NCBI GenBank assembly: GCA_015222055.1
Contig: JADFUR010000004.1
Location: forward strand, 1-64,000
Source: Bacteroidota bacterium
Lineage (GTDB): Bacteria > Bacteroidota > Bacteroidia > Bacteroidales > B39-G9
Reading direction: 5' to 3'
Length of the DNA: 64,000 nucleotides
This document shows, one piece after another, positions 25,767 to 34,984 of the stretch. Within the stretch, counting starts at the first letter, position 1. Each line of letters starts with the position of its first letter. The notes under the pieces are model-generated. The model was not told where the DNA came from. It worked only from the letters and a program-made list of their open reading frames with translations, and searched no databases. Made by a program: the position numbers and the translations under genes.

Positions 25767-26414
25767 TTAGAAAGCAAATCCAAGACCAACAACAAATTGA
25801 TTTGGTCGAGAATCAAAATCTCTTGTTTGTCCACCAACAGTAACACCTTTCCCAAGTCGGCTCAGGCTACCTTCATATTTTGCATCAATAATTATGCTTT
25901 CACCAAGATCTAAACCAACACCAACTTGATAACCCCAAGTAGCTCCGTTAAACTCTTCTTCATAATTACCATAATCAGCTAAAGCAGATTTATTACTAAG
26001 AACAATACTAGCAATAGGACCGAGTTGAACACGGGCAGGTCCAAATTTCATACCAACCATTATTGGAATATCAATCTTGTTAAATTTCTGATCTTTTATC
26101 ATTTCATAAGCTTCATCAGTTGTGGGGAGAGTTAAGTCTGTTACTTTAACTTCTGCTTTTGTAAAAGAAAAAAGGAATTCGGGTTGAACATAAATATTTG
26201 CAATTGTGATGCGTCCAAAAAAACCGCCTTGAAAACCAATAGAGGCATTTTCTCCCTGAATTTTTAATGCTTCTACATCGTTTGCATTTTTTATAACTTC
26301 ATCAGCTTTAATAGAGGTCGATGTAATGCCACCTTTGAGACCAAATTTTAACTGTGCATTTGATTGATTAATTAACAGAAAAGAAATAAATAATAATACA
26401 ATTAGTTTTTTCAT
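25767..26414 (-). CDS. PorT-like outer-membrane beta-barrel protein
   Basis: A signal peptide (MKKLIVLLFISFLLINQSNAQ) leads directly into FGLKGGITSTSI, the usual first strand of the OMP_b-brl_2/PorT family. Alternating strands follow (GFQGGFFGRITIANIYVQPEFLFSF, GATWGYQVGVGLDLGESIIIDAKYEGSL). The chain ends in NQFVVGLGFAF, with the terminal Phe typical of BAM substrates. At 215 residues it is an eight-stranded barrel by family. Function unknown. Confidence 0.88.
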   Translation of the reverse strand: MKKLIVLLFISFLLINQSNAQLKFGLKGGITSTSIKADEVIKNANDVEALKIQGENASIGFQGGFFGRITIANIYVQPEFLFSFTKAEVKVTDLTLPTTDEAYEMIKDQKFNKIDIPIMVGMKFGPARVQLGPIASIVLSNKSALADYGNYEEEFNGATWGYQVGVGLDLGESIIIDAKYEGSLSRLGKGVTVGGQTRDFDSRPNQFVVGLGFAF

Positions 26415-26524
26415 AATTTAAATATTTAGTTAATAACAGTATTTTTATATTTTAGTTGCTAAAAGTATTAATTTTAATTAAAATATCAAATTTGTTTGTT
26501 ATAAATATATATATCTATGTTATG

Positions 26525-27913
26525 TCATTTCTGTACTTTTCTGAATAAATAATTACCTTTTAAATCATTAACATTAACAGTGTCGTTTTCTAATGCAATT
26601 TTCCCATTTGCAATAACAATTTCGGGCATACCTTTAACTTTATAATTTTCAAAAATATTTGAATCACAGTTTTGTTTGTGTGTTTTTGCAGATATTATTT
26701 CTTCTTTATCAGGATTCCAGATTACAATATCAGCGTCCATTCCTTTTGCAATTTTTCCTTTTCGATGACTAAGTCCAAAAATTTTGGCGGGATTTGTTGC
26801 AATCAAATCTACAAATTGATTAATTGTTATTAAATTGGCACTAACTCCATAGGTGTATAGCAAGCTAAGCCTGTGTTCTACACCACCGGCACCATTTGGG
26901 ATTTTTGTAAAATCATTTATTCCAACGTCTTTTTGTCCAATAACATTAAATGGACAATGGTCGCTTGCAACAGTATTTATTATGTTGTTTGATAGAGCAT
27001 TCCATAATTTATTTCTATGCTCTTTTGTTCTTAACGCAGGACTTAGCACATAGGGTGCTGTTTGTGAAAAGTCATTTTTGTTAAAAATATTTTTGTCAAG
27101 CAAAAGGTAGTGTGGACATGTTTCGGCATAAACTTTTTGTCCTGATTCTTGAGCTTTTTTTATTATATCTATCGATTGTTTGGTCGATACATGTACAATA
27201 TAAATAGGGCATCCAACTAATTTAGCAAAAGTTGTTGCACGATTTACAGCTTCTGATTCAACCTCAGGAGGTCGCGACAAAACATGATATTTGGTTTGTG
27301 TTTTGCCTTCAGAAATAAATTTATTTTTTAAAAAATCAACAATATCGCCATTTTCGCAATGTAAGGTAACTAAAGCATTAAGATCTTTAGCCGTTTTCAT
27401 TACATTTATCAGTATTTCATCTGAAATTCCAACAACTTTTTTATAAGCCAAATATGTTTTAAATGAAGTAATACCTTCTTCAATTACACATTTTTTCATT
27501 TCATTTGCTGAATTTTTGCCCCACCATGTTGGGCTCATATGGAAACCGTAATCAATAAGACTTTTTTCTGCTTCCTTTTTTCGCAAGTTTAATGCTTCAA
27601 TAAAAGATTGCCCTTTTGATGGGGTAACAAAATCTATTATTGAAGTTGTACCACCTGCTAAAGCTGCAATAGAGCCGGTTCTGAAATCATCTGAAGAGTT
27701 GCCTGCTGGCGTTGGTAATTCCATGTGCACATGAGGATCAATTGCTCCGGGCAGAACATACATCGACTGTGCATCAATAATTTTTACGTTGGGAGAATTT
27801 GTTTTTATATTGATGTCAATAAGTTCAATCTTAGAATCTTTTATTAAGATATCACTCTTATAAACATTGTTGGATGTAACAATGTTCCCGTTTTTTATTA
27901 ATATCTCTGACAT
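26525..27913 (-). CDS. hydA: Dihydropyrimidinase/hydantoinase-family cyclic amidohydrolase
   Basis: This 462-residue amidohydrolase has the binuclear metal set. DPHVH gives His61 and His63, and SFKTYLAYK carries the carboxylated lysine. LHCENGD, VHVSTK and ETCPHYLLL carry the further histidines, and ASDHCPF the Asp. AGNSSDDFRTGSIAALAGGTTSIIDF is the classic hydantoinase signature. It opens hydantoins or dihydropyrimidines; the precise substrate (pyrimidine catabolism or other) is not fixed by the sequence. Its leader is dominated by a 16-bp inverted repeat (27917-27953). Confidence 0.9.
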   Translation of the reverse strand: MSEILIKNGNIVTSNNVYKSDILIKDSKIELIDINIKTNSPNVKIIDAQSMYVLPGAIDPHVHMELPTPAGNSSDDFRTGSIAALAGGTTSIIDFVTPSKGQSFIEALNLRKKEAEKSLIDYGFHMSPTWWGKNSANEMKKCVIEEGITSFKTYLAYKKVVGISDEILINVMKTAKDLNALVTLHCENGDIVDFLKNKFISEGKTQTKYHVLSRPPEVESEAVNRATTFAKLVGCPIYIVHVSTKQSIDIIKKAQESGQKVYAETCPHYLLLDKNIFNKNDFSQTAPYVLSPALRTKEHRNKLWNALSNNIINTVASDHCPFNVIGQKDVGINDFTKIPNGAGGVEHRLSLLYTYGVSANLITINQFVDLIATNPAKIFGLSHRKGKIAKGMDADIVIWNPDKEEIISAKTHKQNCDSNIFENYKVKGMPEIVIANGKIALENDTVNVNDLKGNYLFRKVQK

Positions 27914-27916
27914 TTT

Positions 27917-27953
27917 ATTAGAATTAACTTTAAACTATAAAGTTAATTCTAAT
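27917..27953 (-). promoter_or_regulatory. 16-bp perfect inverted repeat in the hydA leader
   Basis: ATTAGAATTAACTTTA (27917-27932) and its exact reverse complement (27938-27953) surround a 5-base loop and end 3 bases before the start codon at 27913. On the minus strand TACATTTG at 27972-27965 matches the Bacteroidota -7 box, so transcription would start near 27959, just outside the palindrome. The element is therefore either an operator at the start site or an RNA hairpin covering the ribosome-binding region. Confidence 0.65.
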
Positions 27954-27972
27954 ATTTATTTTTTCAAATGTA

Positions 27973-28320
27973 GGGAAGATGTTTTTTTAATAATTTAAAG
28001 CTATACCGAAGAATATTTTTTTTTATTTATATGCTGAAACGAAATAGCTGTGTGATGTTGGTGAAAAATTTTATTTCATCATCTTTTGCTTTTTTTGTTT
28101 TTTGTGAGAAAGCACTGAAAGTGCATAATCAATAGCACAGGGATTATCCCTGTGCATTGAATGTAAAAACAACAAGCCCTGAAAGGGCGAAATCTAAATA
28201 AAAATATTCCGGGATTAAGATTTCGCCCTTTCAGGGCTTTATGGTAATCAAATTTTAATTACACAGGGCTTTCACCCTGAGTTGATGATTGTGCTCCTTC
28301 GGAGCTATTTAATAAAAAAA
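27973..28320. repeat. REP-like cluster of hairpins
   Basis: A run of short palindromes: GCACTGAAAGTGC (28112-28124), GCACAGGGA.TCCCTGTGC (28135-28155), and a 22-bp perfect inverted repeat whose arms are 28174-28195 (AAGCCCTGAAAGGGCGAAAT...) and 28218-28239. It continues with CAGGGCTTTCACCCTG and GCTCCTTCGGAGC. This is a dispersed Bacteroidota intergenic element by appearance. No coding sequence is present. Confidence 0.75.
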
Positions 28321-28953
28321 TTAAAGATTTTTAACAAAAAGTTTTTCATCATTAACAGTCTCAACAACAAATCCCATTTTTTTTAAGTATTTACTATGCG
28401 TCTCACTTTGCGATTTAGTGCACAATTTATTGTAACCTTTTTTAATGAAAAAATCTTTATTCTCTTCAAAAATATATCTTCCTAATTTTAAATCACGATA
28501 TTGAGGAATAACATAATCTAAACCAATAAACAGAGTTTTTTCACCAAATTCATGAGCTAAGAAAACACCAGCAACAGCCATGTCTCTTAATATTAAACAA
28601 GTGATTGTATTCAATCCTTCTACATATTCAAATTTGGGAAAATATTTTTGGATATCTAAATTATGAAATTCTATGAAATCTAAAAGATAATAGTTCGTTC
28701 TTCTAATCTCTAATATTCTAAAATATTCTTTTTTGTTGTACATTTTAAAAATGTAGTAAGCGTCGGCTAAAACAATGAAAAGGTTTAAAAACCCTACAGG
28801 TAAGGCTAAAATTAAAAATCCATAAGTTGAAAACAATGCAGCACCAATAAGATTAAACCATCGGAGTTTAACAATTGAATCCATTAACATTGATACTACA
28901 ATTATAACAGAGGCAAGATAACCAAACCATTCTAACAAACTAATATCAAGCAT
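28321..28953 (-). CDS. Membrane-anchored GNAT-like acetyltransferase
   Basis: Residues 1-75 form about three membrane segments (WFGYLASVIIVVSMLMD, FNLIGAALFSTYGFLILALPVGFLNLFIVL), resembling YgjV-type inner-membrane modules. From about residue 90 a GNAT-like fold follows: AVAGVFLAHEFGEKTLFIGLDYVIPQYRDLKLGRYIFEE, the R/Q-x-x-x-G acetyl-CoA loop being degenerate, and then SQSETHSKYLKKMGF. This fused arrangement is common in Bacteroidota hypothetical proteins. Substrate unknown. Confidence 0.72.
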   Translation of the reverse strand: MLDISLLEWFGYLASVIIVVSMLMDSIVKLRWFNLIGAALFSTYGFLILALPVGFLNLFIVLADAYYIFKMYNKKEYFRILEIRRTNYYLLDFIEFHNLDIQKYFPKFEYVEGLNTITCLILRDMAVAGVFLAHEFGEKTLFIGLDYVIPQYRDLKLGRYIFEENKDFFIKKGYNKLCTKSQSETHSKYLKKMGFVVETVNDEKLFVKNL

Positions 28954-29287
28954 AATGTGAAAATTAAGAATTAAAAATTAAAAATTTACCGTCTTGTAAT
29001 TTTTCGCAAAGGTAATATTTTGATTAATCAAATGTTATATGTTTTTATTTTTTTTATATAAATTAATATTATTGTAATAATATTAAGAATTTTGATGTTT
29101 TTTTTTAGATACTAATTAACTTTACAGAGTTTAAATAATTATCTGAAAGCTAAAATTATCAATTTATAGCCGCTTAGCGGATTTATAACAAATTGATGTA
29201 CAGATTCATAGCTTTTAGTTTTTTTATAAAGTTAACCGCTTAGCGGCTTTTCGGAGTGGATTCATGGTTTAAATAATTATAGATAAG
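28954..29287. repeat. Intergenic region with hairpins flanked by a 14-bp direct repeat
   Basis: GTTTAAATAATTAT occurs at 29129-29142 and again at 29267-29280. Between them lie GCCGCTTAGCGG (29169-29180) and CCGCTTAGCGGC (29236-29247) plus complementary AAGCTAAAA/TTTTAG arms. A ~125-bp foldable insert flanked by direct repeats resembles a small MITE-type insertion right before mutS2. No gene is seen. Confidence 0.5.
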
Positions 29288-31753
29288 GTGATATATCCAG
29301 CGAATTTTGAAAATAAGATAGGTTTTGATAAAGTAAGAGAGATGCTCAATGAATTTTGTTTGGGCGATTTAGGAAAAGAAAGAGTTGTGAATTTTTCTTT
29401 TTCTAATGATTTTGAGCAAATTAATATTTCCATTAATCAAGTTAATGAGTTTAAAATTATTTTATTAGAAAGAGATGATTTTCCTTCCGATAATTATATT
29501 GATATAACTAAACATTTTGAAAAAGCTAAGGTGCCGGGAATTTTTCTTGAGCAAAAAGAATTGTTTGAGTTAAGACGTTCCTTGTTAGTTATTAAATCTA
29601 TTCTAAATTTTTTTAAAAATGATGATGAAAATAAATATCCGTATCTAAAAAAGTTGACAAAAGATATTAATGTTTATCCATACATAATAGAATCAATTGA
29701 TAATGTTATTAATAAACAAGGCAAGATAAAAAATAATGCCTCTACAGAACTTGCCAGCATCAGGCGTGAGCTTTTAAATACTCAATCGAATATAAGCAAG
29801 CGAATGGCACGGATATTGAAAAAGGCTCAGTCTGATAGTTTTGTTGATGATAATGTTTCATTAACTGTTCGCGACGGACGTGCTGTTATCCCAATCAAAT
29901 CTGCGAATAAACGAAAAGTGCAGGGAATAGTTCACGACGAATCATCAAGCGGAAAAACATCATTTATTGAGCCTGCCGAAATTGTTGAGTTAAACAACAA
30001 AATTAAAGAACTGGAATATTCAGAAAGACGCGAAATAATTAAAATCCTTATTGAATTTACAGATTCTATTCGACCATATTTGTCCGAACTGTTTTTTGCT
30101 TATGATTTTTTGGGAATAACAGATTTTATTCGTGCTAAAGCTGTGTTTGCTATAAAAACAGAAGCTGTGTTGCCTACATTTTGCAATGAACAGCTTATTG
30201 ATTTAATTCAAGCACGACACCCTTTGCTATATTTATCGTTTAAAAAAGATAAGAAAAAAGTTGAACCACTTGATATTTATTTATCTGAAGAACAGAGAAT
30301 TGTACTTATTTCAGGACCAAATGCCGGTGGAAAATCAGTTTGTTTGAAAACAGTTGGTTTAATTCAATATATGCTTCAATGCGGAATGTTGGTTCCTGTT
30401 GGCGAAAAATCAAAAATTGGGTTCTTCAATAATATATTTATTGATATTGGTGATGAGCAATCTATTGAAAATGATTTGAGTACATACAGTTCTCATTTAA
30501 TTAATATGAAGTATTTCACCAAGAAATCGGATGTTAAATCTCTTATTTTAATTGATGAATTTGGTACAGGTACCGAGCCAATGCTTGGTGGTGCTATTGC
30601 CGAGGCTGTTCTTAAAAAACTGAATGAGCAGCAAACCTATGGAGTGTTGACAACTCACTATACGAATTTAAAGCATTTTGCCGCATCTGCCGATGGAATT
30701 GTTAATGGGGCGATGTTATTCGATAATAATAAGTTAGAACCTCTTTTTAAATTAGAAATTGGTAAACCGGGAAGTTCTTTTGCCTTTGAGATTGCCCGCA
30801 AAATTGGACTATCTGAAGAAATATTAAATTCTGCCAAAGAAAAAATTGGCACTAAACATATTTCTTTTGATAAGCATTTAAAGGATATTGCCAGAGATAA
30901 AAATTATTGGGAAAATAAAAGAAAAAAAATTCGTAAATCTGAAAAAAAACTAGAAGAATTAATTCTAAAGCAAGAAGAAGAACTAAATCAATCTATTAAA
31001 ATTAAGAAAGAAATAATTAGTAAAGCTAATATTGAAGCCGAACTGTTATTGAAAAAATCGAATAAAATAATTGAGAATACAATAAGGGTTATTAAAGAAA
31101 GCAATGCAGAGAAAGAAAAGACCAAGCATATTCGTACAGAATTAGAAAGTTATAAAGACAAAGTAAAACATCGTGAAAACGAAAAAGATGAAGTAATTGC
31201 CAACAAAATTAATAATCTGAAAAAAATAAAAAATCGAGTAAAAATTGCTGATAGTGAGCTTAAGAAAGAAAGCAAAGATGAACCGATAAATATAGGCGAT
31301 AATGTTAAATTAATTGGGCAGAATGATGTAATTGGAGAGATTATTGAAATTAGTAAAAACAGTTGCATGGTTGCTTTTGGCAATATGATAACTCAGGTAG
31401 AGAAGAAGAAACTTGAGAAAATAGGCAAAAATGAATTTAAAAGAATAAACAAGCAAAAAGGCATTACTCCTTCCAGTTATAATGATGAATATAACCAAAG
31501 GAGATTTAATTTCAAGCCCGGATTAGATGTGAGGGGCAAAAGGGTAGATGAAGCATTGCAAATAGTTATGCAGTATGTTGATGAAGCAATAATGGTGAAT
31601 GCTAAAGAAGTGAAAATATTACACGGAAAAGGCAACGGCATTTTGCGACAGATTATTAGAGAGTATCTTCATAGCGTTGATTTAATTAAGTCGTATAAAG
31701 ATGAGAAAATTGAATTTGGCGGAGCCGGCATTACTGTGGTTAATTTTGAGTAA
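29288..31753 (+). CDS. mutS2: MutS2 ATPase/nuclease
   Basis: At 821 residues it has the MutS2 layout: a clamp/lever region, then the ABC ATPase with Walker A GPNAGGKS (343-350), LIDEFGTGTEP (Walker B), and LTTHY. A long coiled coil (about 520-680) follows, and a C-terminal Smr nuclease domain starts at LDVRGKRVDEAL and includes KILHGKGNGILR. MutS2 suppresses recombination and rescues collided ribosomes in characterised bacteria; it lacks the MutS mismatch-binding domain. Translation begins at GTG 29288, no ATG being nearby in frame. Confidence 0.95.
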   Translation: MIYPANFENKIGFDKVREMLNEFCLGDLGKERVVNFSFSNDFEQINISINQVNEFKIILLERDDFPSDNYIDITKHFEKAKVPGIFLEQKELFELRRSLLVIKSILNFFKNDDENKYPYLKKLTKDINVYPYIIESIDNVINKQGKIKNNASTELASIRRELLNTQSNISKRMARILKKAQSDSFVDDNVSLTVRDGRAVIPIKSANKRKVQGIVHDESSSGKTSFIEPAEIVELNNKIKELEYSERREIIKILIEFTDSIRPYLSELFFAYDFLGITDFIRAKAVFAIKTEAVLPTFCNEQLIDLIQARHPLLYLSFKKDKKKVEPLDIYLSEEQRIVLISGPNAGGKSVCLKTVGLIQYMLQCGMLVPVGEKSKIGFFNNIFIDIGDEQSIENDLSTYSSHLINMKYFTKKSDVKSLILIDEFGTGTEPMLGGAIAEAVLKKLNEQQTYGVLTTHYTNLKHFAASADGIVNGAMLFDNNKLEPLFKLEIGKPGSSFAFEIARKIGLSEEILNSAKEKIGTKHISFDKHLKDIARDKNYWENKRKKIRKSEKKLEELILKQEEELNQSIKIKKEIISKANIEAELLLKKSNKIIENTIRVIKESNAEKEKTKHIRTELESYKDKVKHRENEKDEVIANKINNLKKIKNRVKIADSELKKESKDEPINIGDNVKLIGQNDVIGEIIEISKNSCMVAFGNMITQVEKKKLEKIGKNEFKRINKQKGITPSSYNDEYNQRRFNFKPGLDVRGKRVDEALQIVMQYVDEAIMVNAKEVKILHGKGNGILRQIIREYLHSVDLIKSYKDEKIEFGGAGITVVNFE

Positions 31754-31881
31754 TGCAATTATTGTTTGCCTATAATGTCATCGAAATTTCATTCAAACTG
31801 TCATTCCGATCCGCCAGCTGGCGGAGAGGAATCCCCATCAATTAAAAAAGTGATTCCTCGCTCGAGCCTCCTGTTCCAGCA

Positions 31882-31924
31882 GATTGTATCGTGTAACTTT
31901 TATTTAATAACAATAACATCATTA
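31882..31924. repeat. Left copy of a 43-bp direct repeat flanking the caspase island
   Basis: Starts GATTGTATCGTGTAAC and ends ACATCATTA. It is identical to 39430-39472, about 7.55 kb away, and similarity decays over a further ~40 bp. Together the copies bracket the whole caspase operon. They could be att-type ends of a mobile island, or two copies of a dispersed repeat. Confidence 0.75.
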
Positions 31925-32336
31925 AACATCCCTTTTTCCTATAGTTTTTTAAACTACTATAAATATAATCTTCAGATTGAAAATAAAGTGTAAATTGTAA
32001 TAGGATTAAGAACTAAAAAGTGTAAACTAAATTCATTTTTAGATAAAACTCTGTTTTTTAACAGTTAAGAAAAATCGCACAACTGTTTATTTTTTTATAA
32101 ATTTACTTTTTAATTAACTTAAACAAACACAGATAGAGGATATAAGATGCAGTGGTGTGTCTTATTGAAGTGTTAGCAAAGAAGAACATAATCAAACGTA
32201 TTTAATGGCTTTAAATGGCTTGTCAACAGTTACATAAGATTGCAAAAGCATACAAGCCATCGTTTTTTTATAATATGTTAAACGCAACGAATTGACTTTT
32301 GACAACGACATAAACGCACAGATTGATTTTTTTATA

Positions 32337-32344
32337 TACCTTTG
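32337..32344 (+). promoter_or_regulatory. Probable -7 box of the caspase operon
   Basis: TACCTTTG matches TAnnTTTG exactly and lies 19 bases before the ATG at 32364. A correctly spaced -33 TTTG is not obvious. Confidence 0.5.
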
Positions 32345-32363
32345 GGTTATTAAACCACAAAAA

Positions 32364-34127
32364 ATGAAAAAGATTATTTTGTTACTTTGGGCTTTACTCG
32401 CCATAATAGACTTTGGATTTGCACAAAAGACTATTTCAGGAAAATCGGAAGGGAAACAGTTTAAACCAACCGCCCAATTTGAAAAACAGAATTTTCCACC
32501 AAACCTTTACGTGGATTTGAAATTTAACGACGACAACGGAAATGGAGTATTAGAAGCGGAAGAAAAAGCTGAATTACATGTTAATGTCTCTAACAAAGGA
32601 AAAGGAATTGCTCAAGGACTTCAGGTTATTCTGAAAATAGAAGATTACGACCCCGATATACAATTCGACAAACAAAAAGAAATACTTTATCTATACCCCA
32701 ACAAAGCAATAAATCTGATTTTTAATTTCCAAGCAGGATTAGTTTCTGAAACAAAGCAGCACAAATTTTCTATACAAGTAAAAGAACATTTTGGATACGA
32801 TACCGATGAAGCTTACTTGATGCTTAATACTTTACAATACCAGCAACCCAAAATAGTATTTAGCGGTTATGAAATAATTGATAGTGGAGAAGGAACTGCA
32901 ACAATAAATCCTGATAGACTTATACAATCAGGTGAAAAAGTATTAATCAAATATTTTGTACAAAATATAGGACAAAGTACTGCCATTAATGCACTTACTG
33001 AAATTAACACGCAAAATCCAAACATCTTTTTAACCGACAATCAGCAGATATTGGGAGATATTAAAATAGGTGAGGTAAAAACATTTACTGTTGGTTTAAG
33101 TCCAAATAAAAGAGTGGGAGAAAATTTTGATATAACTTTAAACGTAAGGATTGATAAGAAAATAGGTGGTTTATTGAATCATAAAATAGGAATCCCGTTA
33201 AATCAATCGGCACCTGAACCAATGGTATTAAATGTTGAAACAAACCTAAAACGCCTTCAAAATCAGGTGGCAAAATTTGAATACACTTCGCAAAAATTCT
33301 CTGCCAATATCGGAACAATTGAAAGGATTAATGAAGCCCCAAAATCAATAACAAAACGCACCAATTCTATTGGTGTAGTAATTGGAATTGAATATTATGA
33401 TAACATACCACCAGCACCTTACGCCGAAAACGATGCTAAAATTATTGCAGACTATTTTAAGCAAACGCTGGGAATTAATAAAATTGTGGCATTCAATAGT
33501 GTTGAGGCTACAGGATTGTTTTTTGACGATGTGTTTAATGCAAAATACGGAGAGCTTCAGAAAGAAATAATCAAAGGAGAAACAGAAGTGTTTGTATTCT
33601 ACTCAGGACATGGTTTACCCTCAAAAAATGGTGAAAGTGCTTACTTATTTCCTTCTGATGGTAAAATTGAACGATTAACCACACAGGGTTATAATCTAAA
33701 CGACTTTTACAACAACCTAAATGATTTAGGGGCAAAAAGTATAACCGTATTCATGGATGCTTGTTTCTCGGGTGGTTCAAAAACCAGTGCTGAAAAACCT
33801 GCCGAAAATCTTATGAACATGAAAGGTGTAAAAATAGTACCAAAAGTAGTAGAACCATGGAAATCAAATCCAAATTTTACTATATTTAGCTCTTCCCAAT
33901 CTAATGAAACTTCATTAGCATTCGATGACAGTCAAACAGGTTTATTCACTTACTATTTGTGCTTAGGTTTAAAAGGTAAAGCCGATTTGAATTCCGACAA
34001 AATCATTACTGCCGATGAATTACAAAACTTTGTAACACAAAAAGTTCAAGAAATATCCAAAAAGTTGGTAGGTATTCAAACACCACAATTTAACGGTAAC
34101 AAACAAACTGTAATTGTAAAATATTAG
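32364..34127 (+). CDS. Exported caspase-fold (C14) peptidase with N-terminal Ig-like domains
   Basis: ATG 32364 gives a signal peptide (MKKIILLLWALLAIIDFGFAQ). Residues ~50-300 form two Ig/CARDB-like domains; DDNGNGVLEAEEKAELHV and the NKGKGIAQGL segment are typical. The C-terminal caspase domain starts at VVIGIEYYDNIPPAPYAENDA. It carries the catalytic His416 in YSGHG and Cys467 in DACFSGG, both intact. Metacaspase-like enzymes of this kind cleave after basic or acidic residues; specificity is not readable. It heads a five-gene operon, with 6 bp to the next gene. Secreted caspases with Ig domains occur widely in Bacteroidota, but this set of partners is unusual to me. Confidence 0.88.
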   Translation: MKKIILLLWALLAIIDFGFAQKTISGKSEGKQFKPTAQFEKQNFPPNLYVDLKFNDDNGNGVLEAEEKAELHVNVSNKGKGIAQGLQVILKIEDYDPDIQFDKQKEILYLYPNKAINLIFNFQAGLVSETKQHKFSIQVKEHFGYDTDEAYLMLNTLQYQQPKIVFSGYEIIDSGEGTATINPDRLIQSGEKVLIKYFVQNIGQSTAINALTEINTQNPNIFLTDNQQILGDIKIGEVKTFTVGLSPNKRVGENFDITLNVRIDKKIGGLLNHKIGIPLNQSAPEPMVLNVETNLKRLQNQVAKFEYTSQKFSANIGTIERINEAPKSITKRTNSIGVVIGIEYYDNIPPAPYAENDAKIIADYFKQTLGINKIVAFNSVEATGLFFDDVFNAKYGELQKEIIKGETEVFVFYSGHGLPSKNGESAYLFPSDGKIERLTTQGYNLNDFYNNLNDLGAKSITVFMDACFSGGSKTSAEKPAENLMNMKGVKIVPKVVEPWKSNPNFTIFSSSQSNETSLAFDDSQTGLFTYYLCLGLKGKADLNSDKIITADELQNFVTQKVQEISKKLVGIQTPQFNGNKQTVIVKY

Positions 34128-34133
34128 AGACCC

Positions 34134-34973
34134 ATGAATAATAAAATACTCCTAACAATAATATTACTTGCATCAATAGTCAGGTTATCCTATTCACAGA
34201 ATATTAGTAATATAGACTTTCAACAAAATGGTCAGAAAATTATGGTTTCTTATAAGCTTTCGTTGTTAGCTTACAATGAGAAAGCCACAATATCAGTATT
34301 TGTAAGTATGGATGGTGGCAATTTTTTTATTGGACCACTAAAAGAAGTAACTGGCGATGTTGGTGAAAATGTACTAAACGGAAACAAAACCATTACATGG
34401 GAAGCATTTAAAGAAATACCGAATTTTAGCGGAAATATAGTATTTGATATTCGTGCAAATGTGAAAATGATAGAACAAAAGAAACATTTTTACATAGCTT
34501 ACACCGCTTCACTTGAAGCACCTATGGGTATTACTTTAGGGATTTTAAATCGTTGGGGATATTATTTAAGTACACGCATTAATCCAACCTACTTTACTTC
34601 ATCATTTTTTGAAACTGATGGCGAAACCATTCCAGATTACAACGAATCTGGATATTACAGTTTTAATGGTAACCAAACAAATAAACGGCTTGCCTTAACA
34701 GTTGGAATAAGTAGGCAAGTCACAAAGAACCTTCATTGGTATGTTGGTGGTGGTTATGCCAATTATGAGCTACTTTGGGAAATTGACCAATTCGACTATC
34801 AGCATAATAATCAAGGTTCAGCTTATGCAAAACATAATAAAGAGTCTTTTAGCAGTTTTGAGCTGGAAATAGGAGTAAAAGCTCAATTCTCTAAATTAAT
34901 AATATCAGCAGGAGCTTCAACTCCCGCATTTAACTGGTACGAGTTTGTTGGTTCAATTGGTTTAGTATTTTAA
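34134..34973 (+). CDS. Exported beta-barrel protein of the caspase operon
   Basis: A signal peptide (MNNKILLTIILLASIVRLSYSQ) is followed by an Ig/FN3-like part (ISNIDFQQNGQKIMVSYKL, residues ~25-110) and an eight-strand-like barrel from FYIAYTASLEAPMGITLGIL to VGSIGLVF, ending in Phe as BAM substrates do. The two-part layout is common beside exported caspase or peptidase genes in Bacteroidota. It likely sits in the outer membrane and could anchor or export operon products. Confidence 0.72.
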   Translation: MNNKILLTIILLASIVRLSYSQNISNIDFQQNGQKIMVSYKLSLLAYNEKATISVFVSMDGGNFFIGPLKEVTGDVGENVLNGNKTITWEAFKEIPNFSGNIVFDIRANVKMIEQKKHFYIAYTASLEAPMGITLGILNRWGYYLSTRINPTYFTSSFFETDGETIPDYNESGYYSFNGNQTNKRLALTVGISRQVTKNLHWYVGGGYANYELLWEIDQFDYQHNNQGSAYAKHNKESFSSFELEIGVKAQFSKLIISAGASTPAFNWYEFVGSIGLVF

Positions 34974-34984
34974 ATAGTTTAAGT

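Larger units (their letters stand above)
31754..32363. other. Left edge of the caspase island: dispersed repeat, direct repeat and decayed intergenic-repeat end
   Basis: Three things occupy this gap. A REP-like element has the 16-bp palindrome TCCGCCAGCTGGCGGA at 31810-31825. The left copy of the 43-bp direct repeat lies at 31882-31924. A decayed right end of the ~375-bp intergenic repeat runs from its core (AACTGTTTATTTTTTTATAA, from 32081) to GTTAGCAAAG (32172-32181). A -7-like TACCTTTG at 32337-32344 precedes the caspase gene. A short frame at 31766-31993 is only a translation of the repeat. Confidence 0.6.

Noticed and set aside
28100-28290. Closely spaced hairpins that might suggest a CRISPR array
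   Set aside because: The palindromes differ from each other, there is no constant direct repeat with variable spacers, and no cas gene is nearby.
31766-31993. Open frame of 75 codons after mutS2
   Set aside because: It is translation of a palindromic dispersed repeat (CCGCCAGCTGGCGG) and of the 43-bp direct repeat; no coding character.
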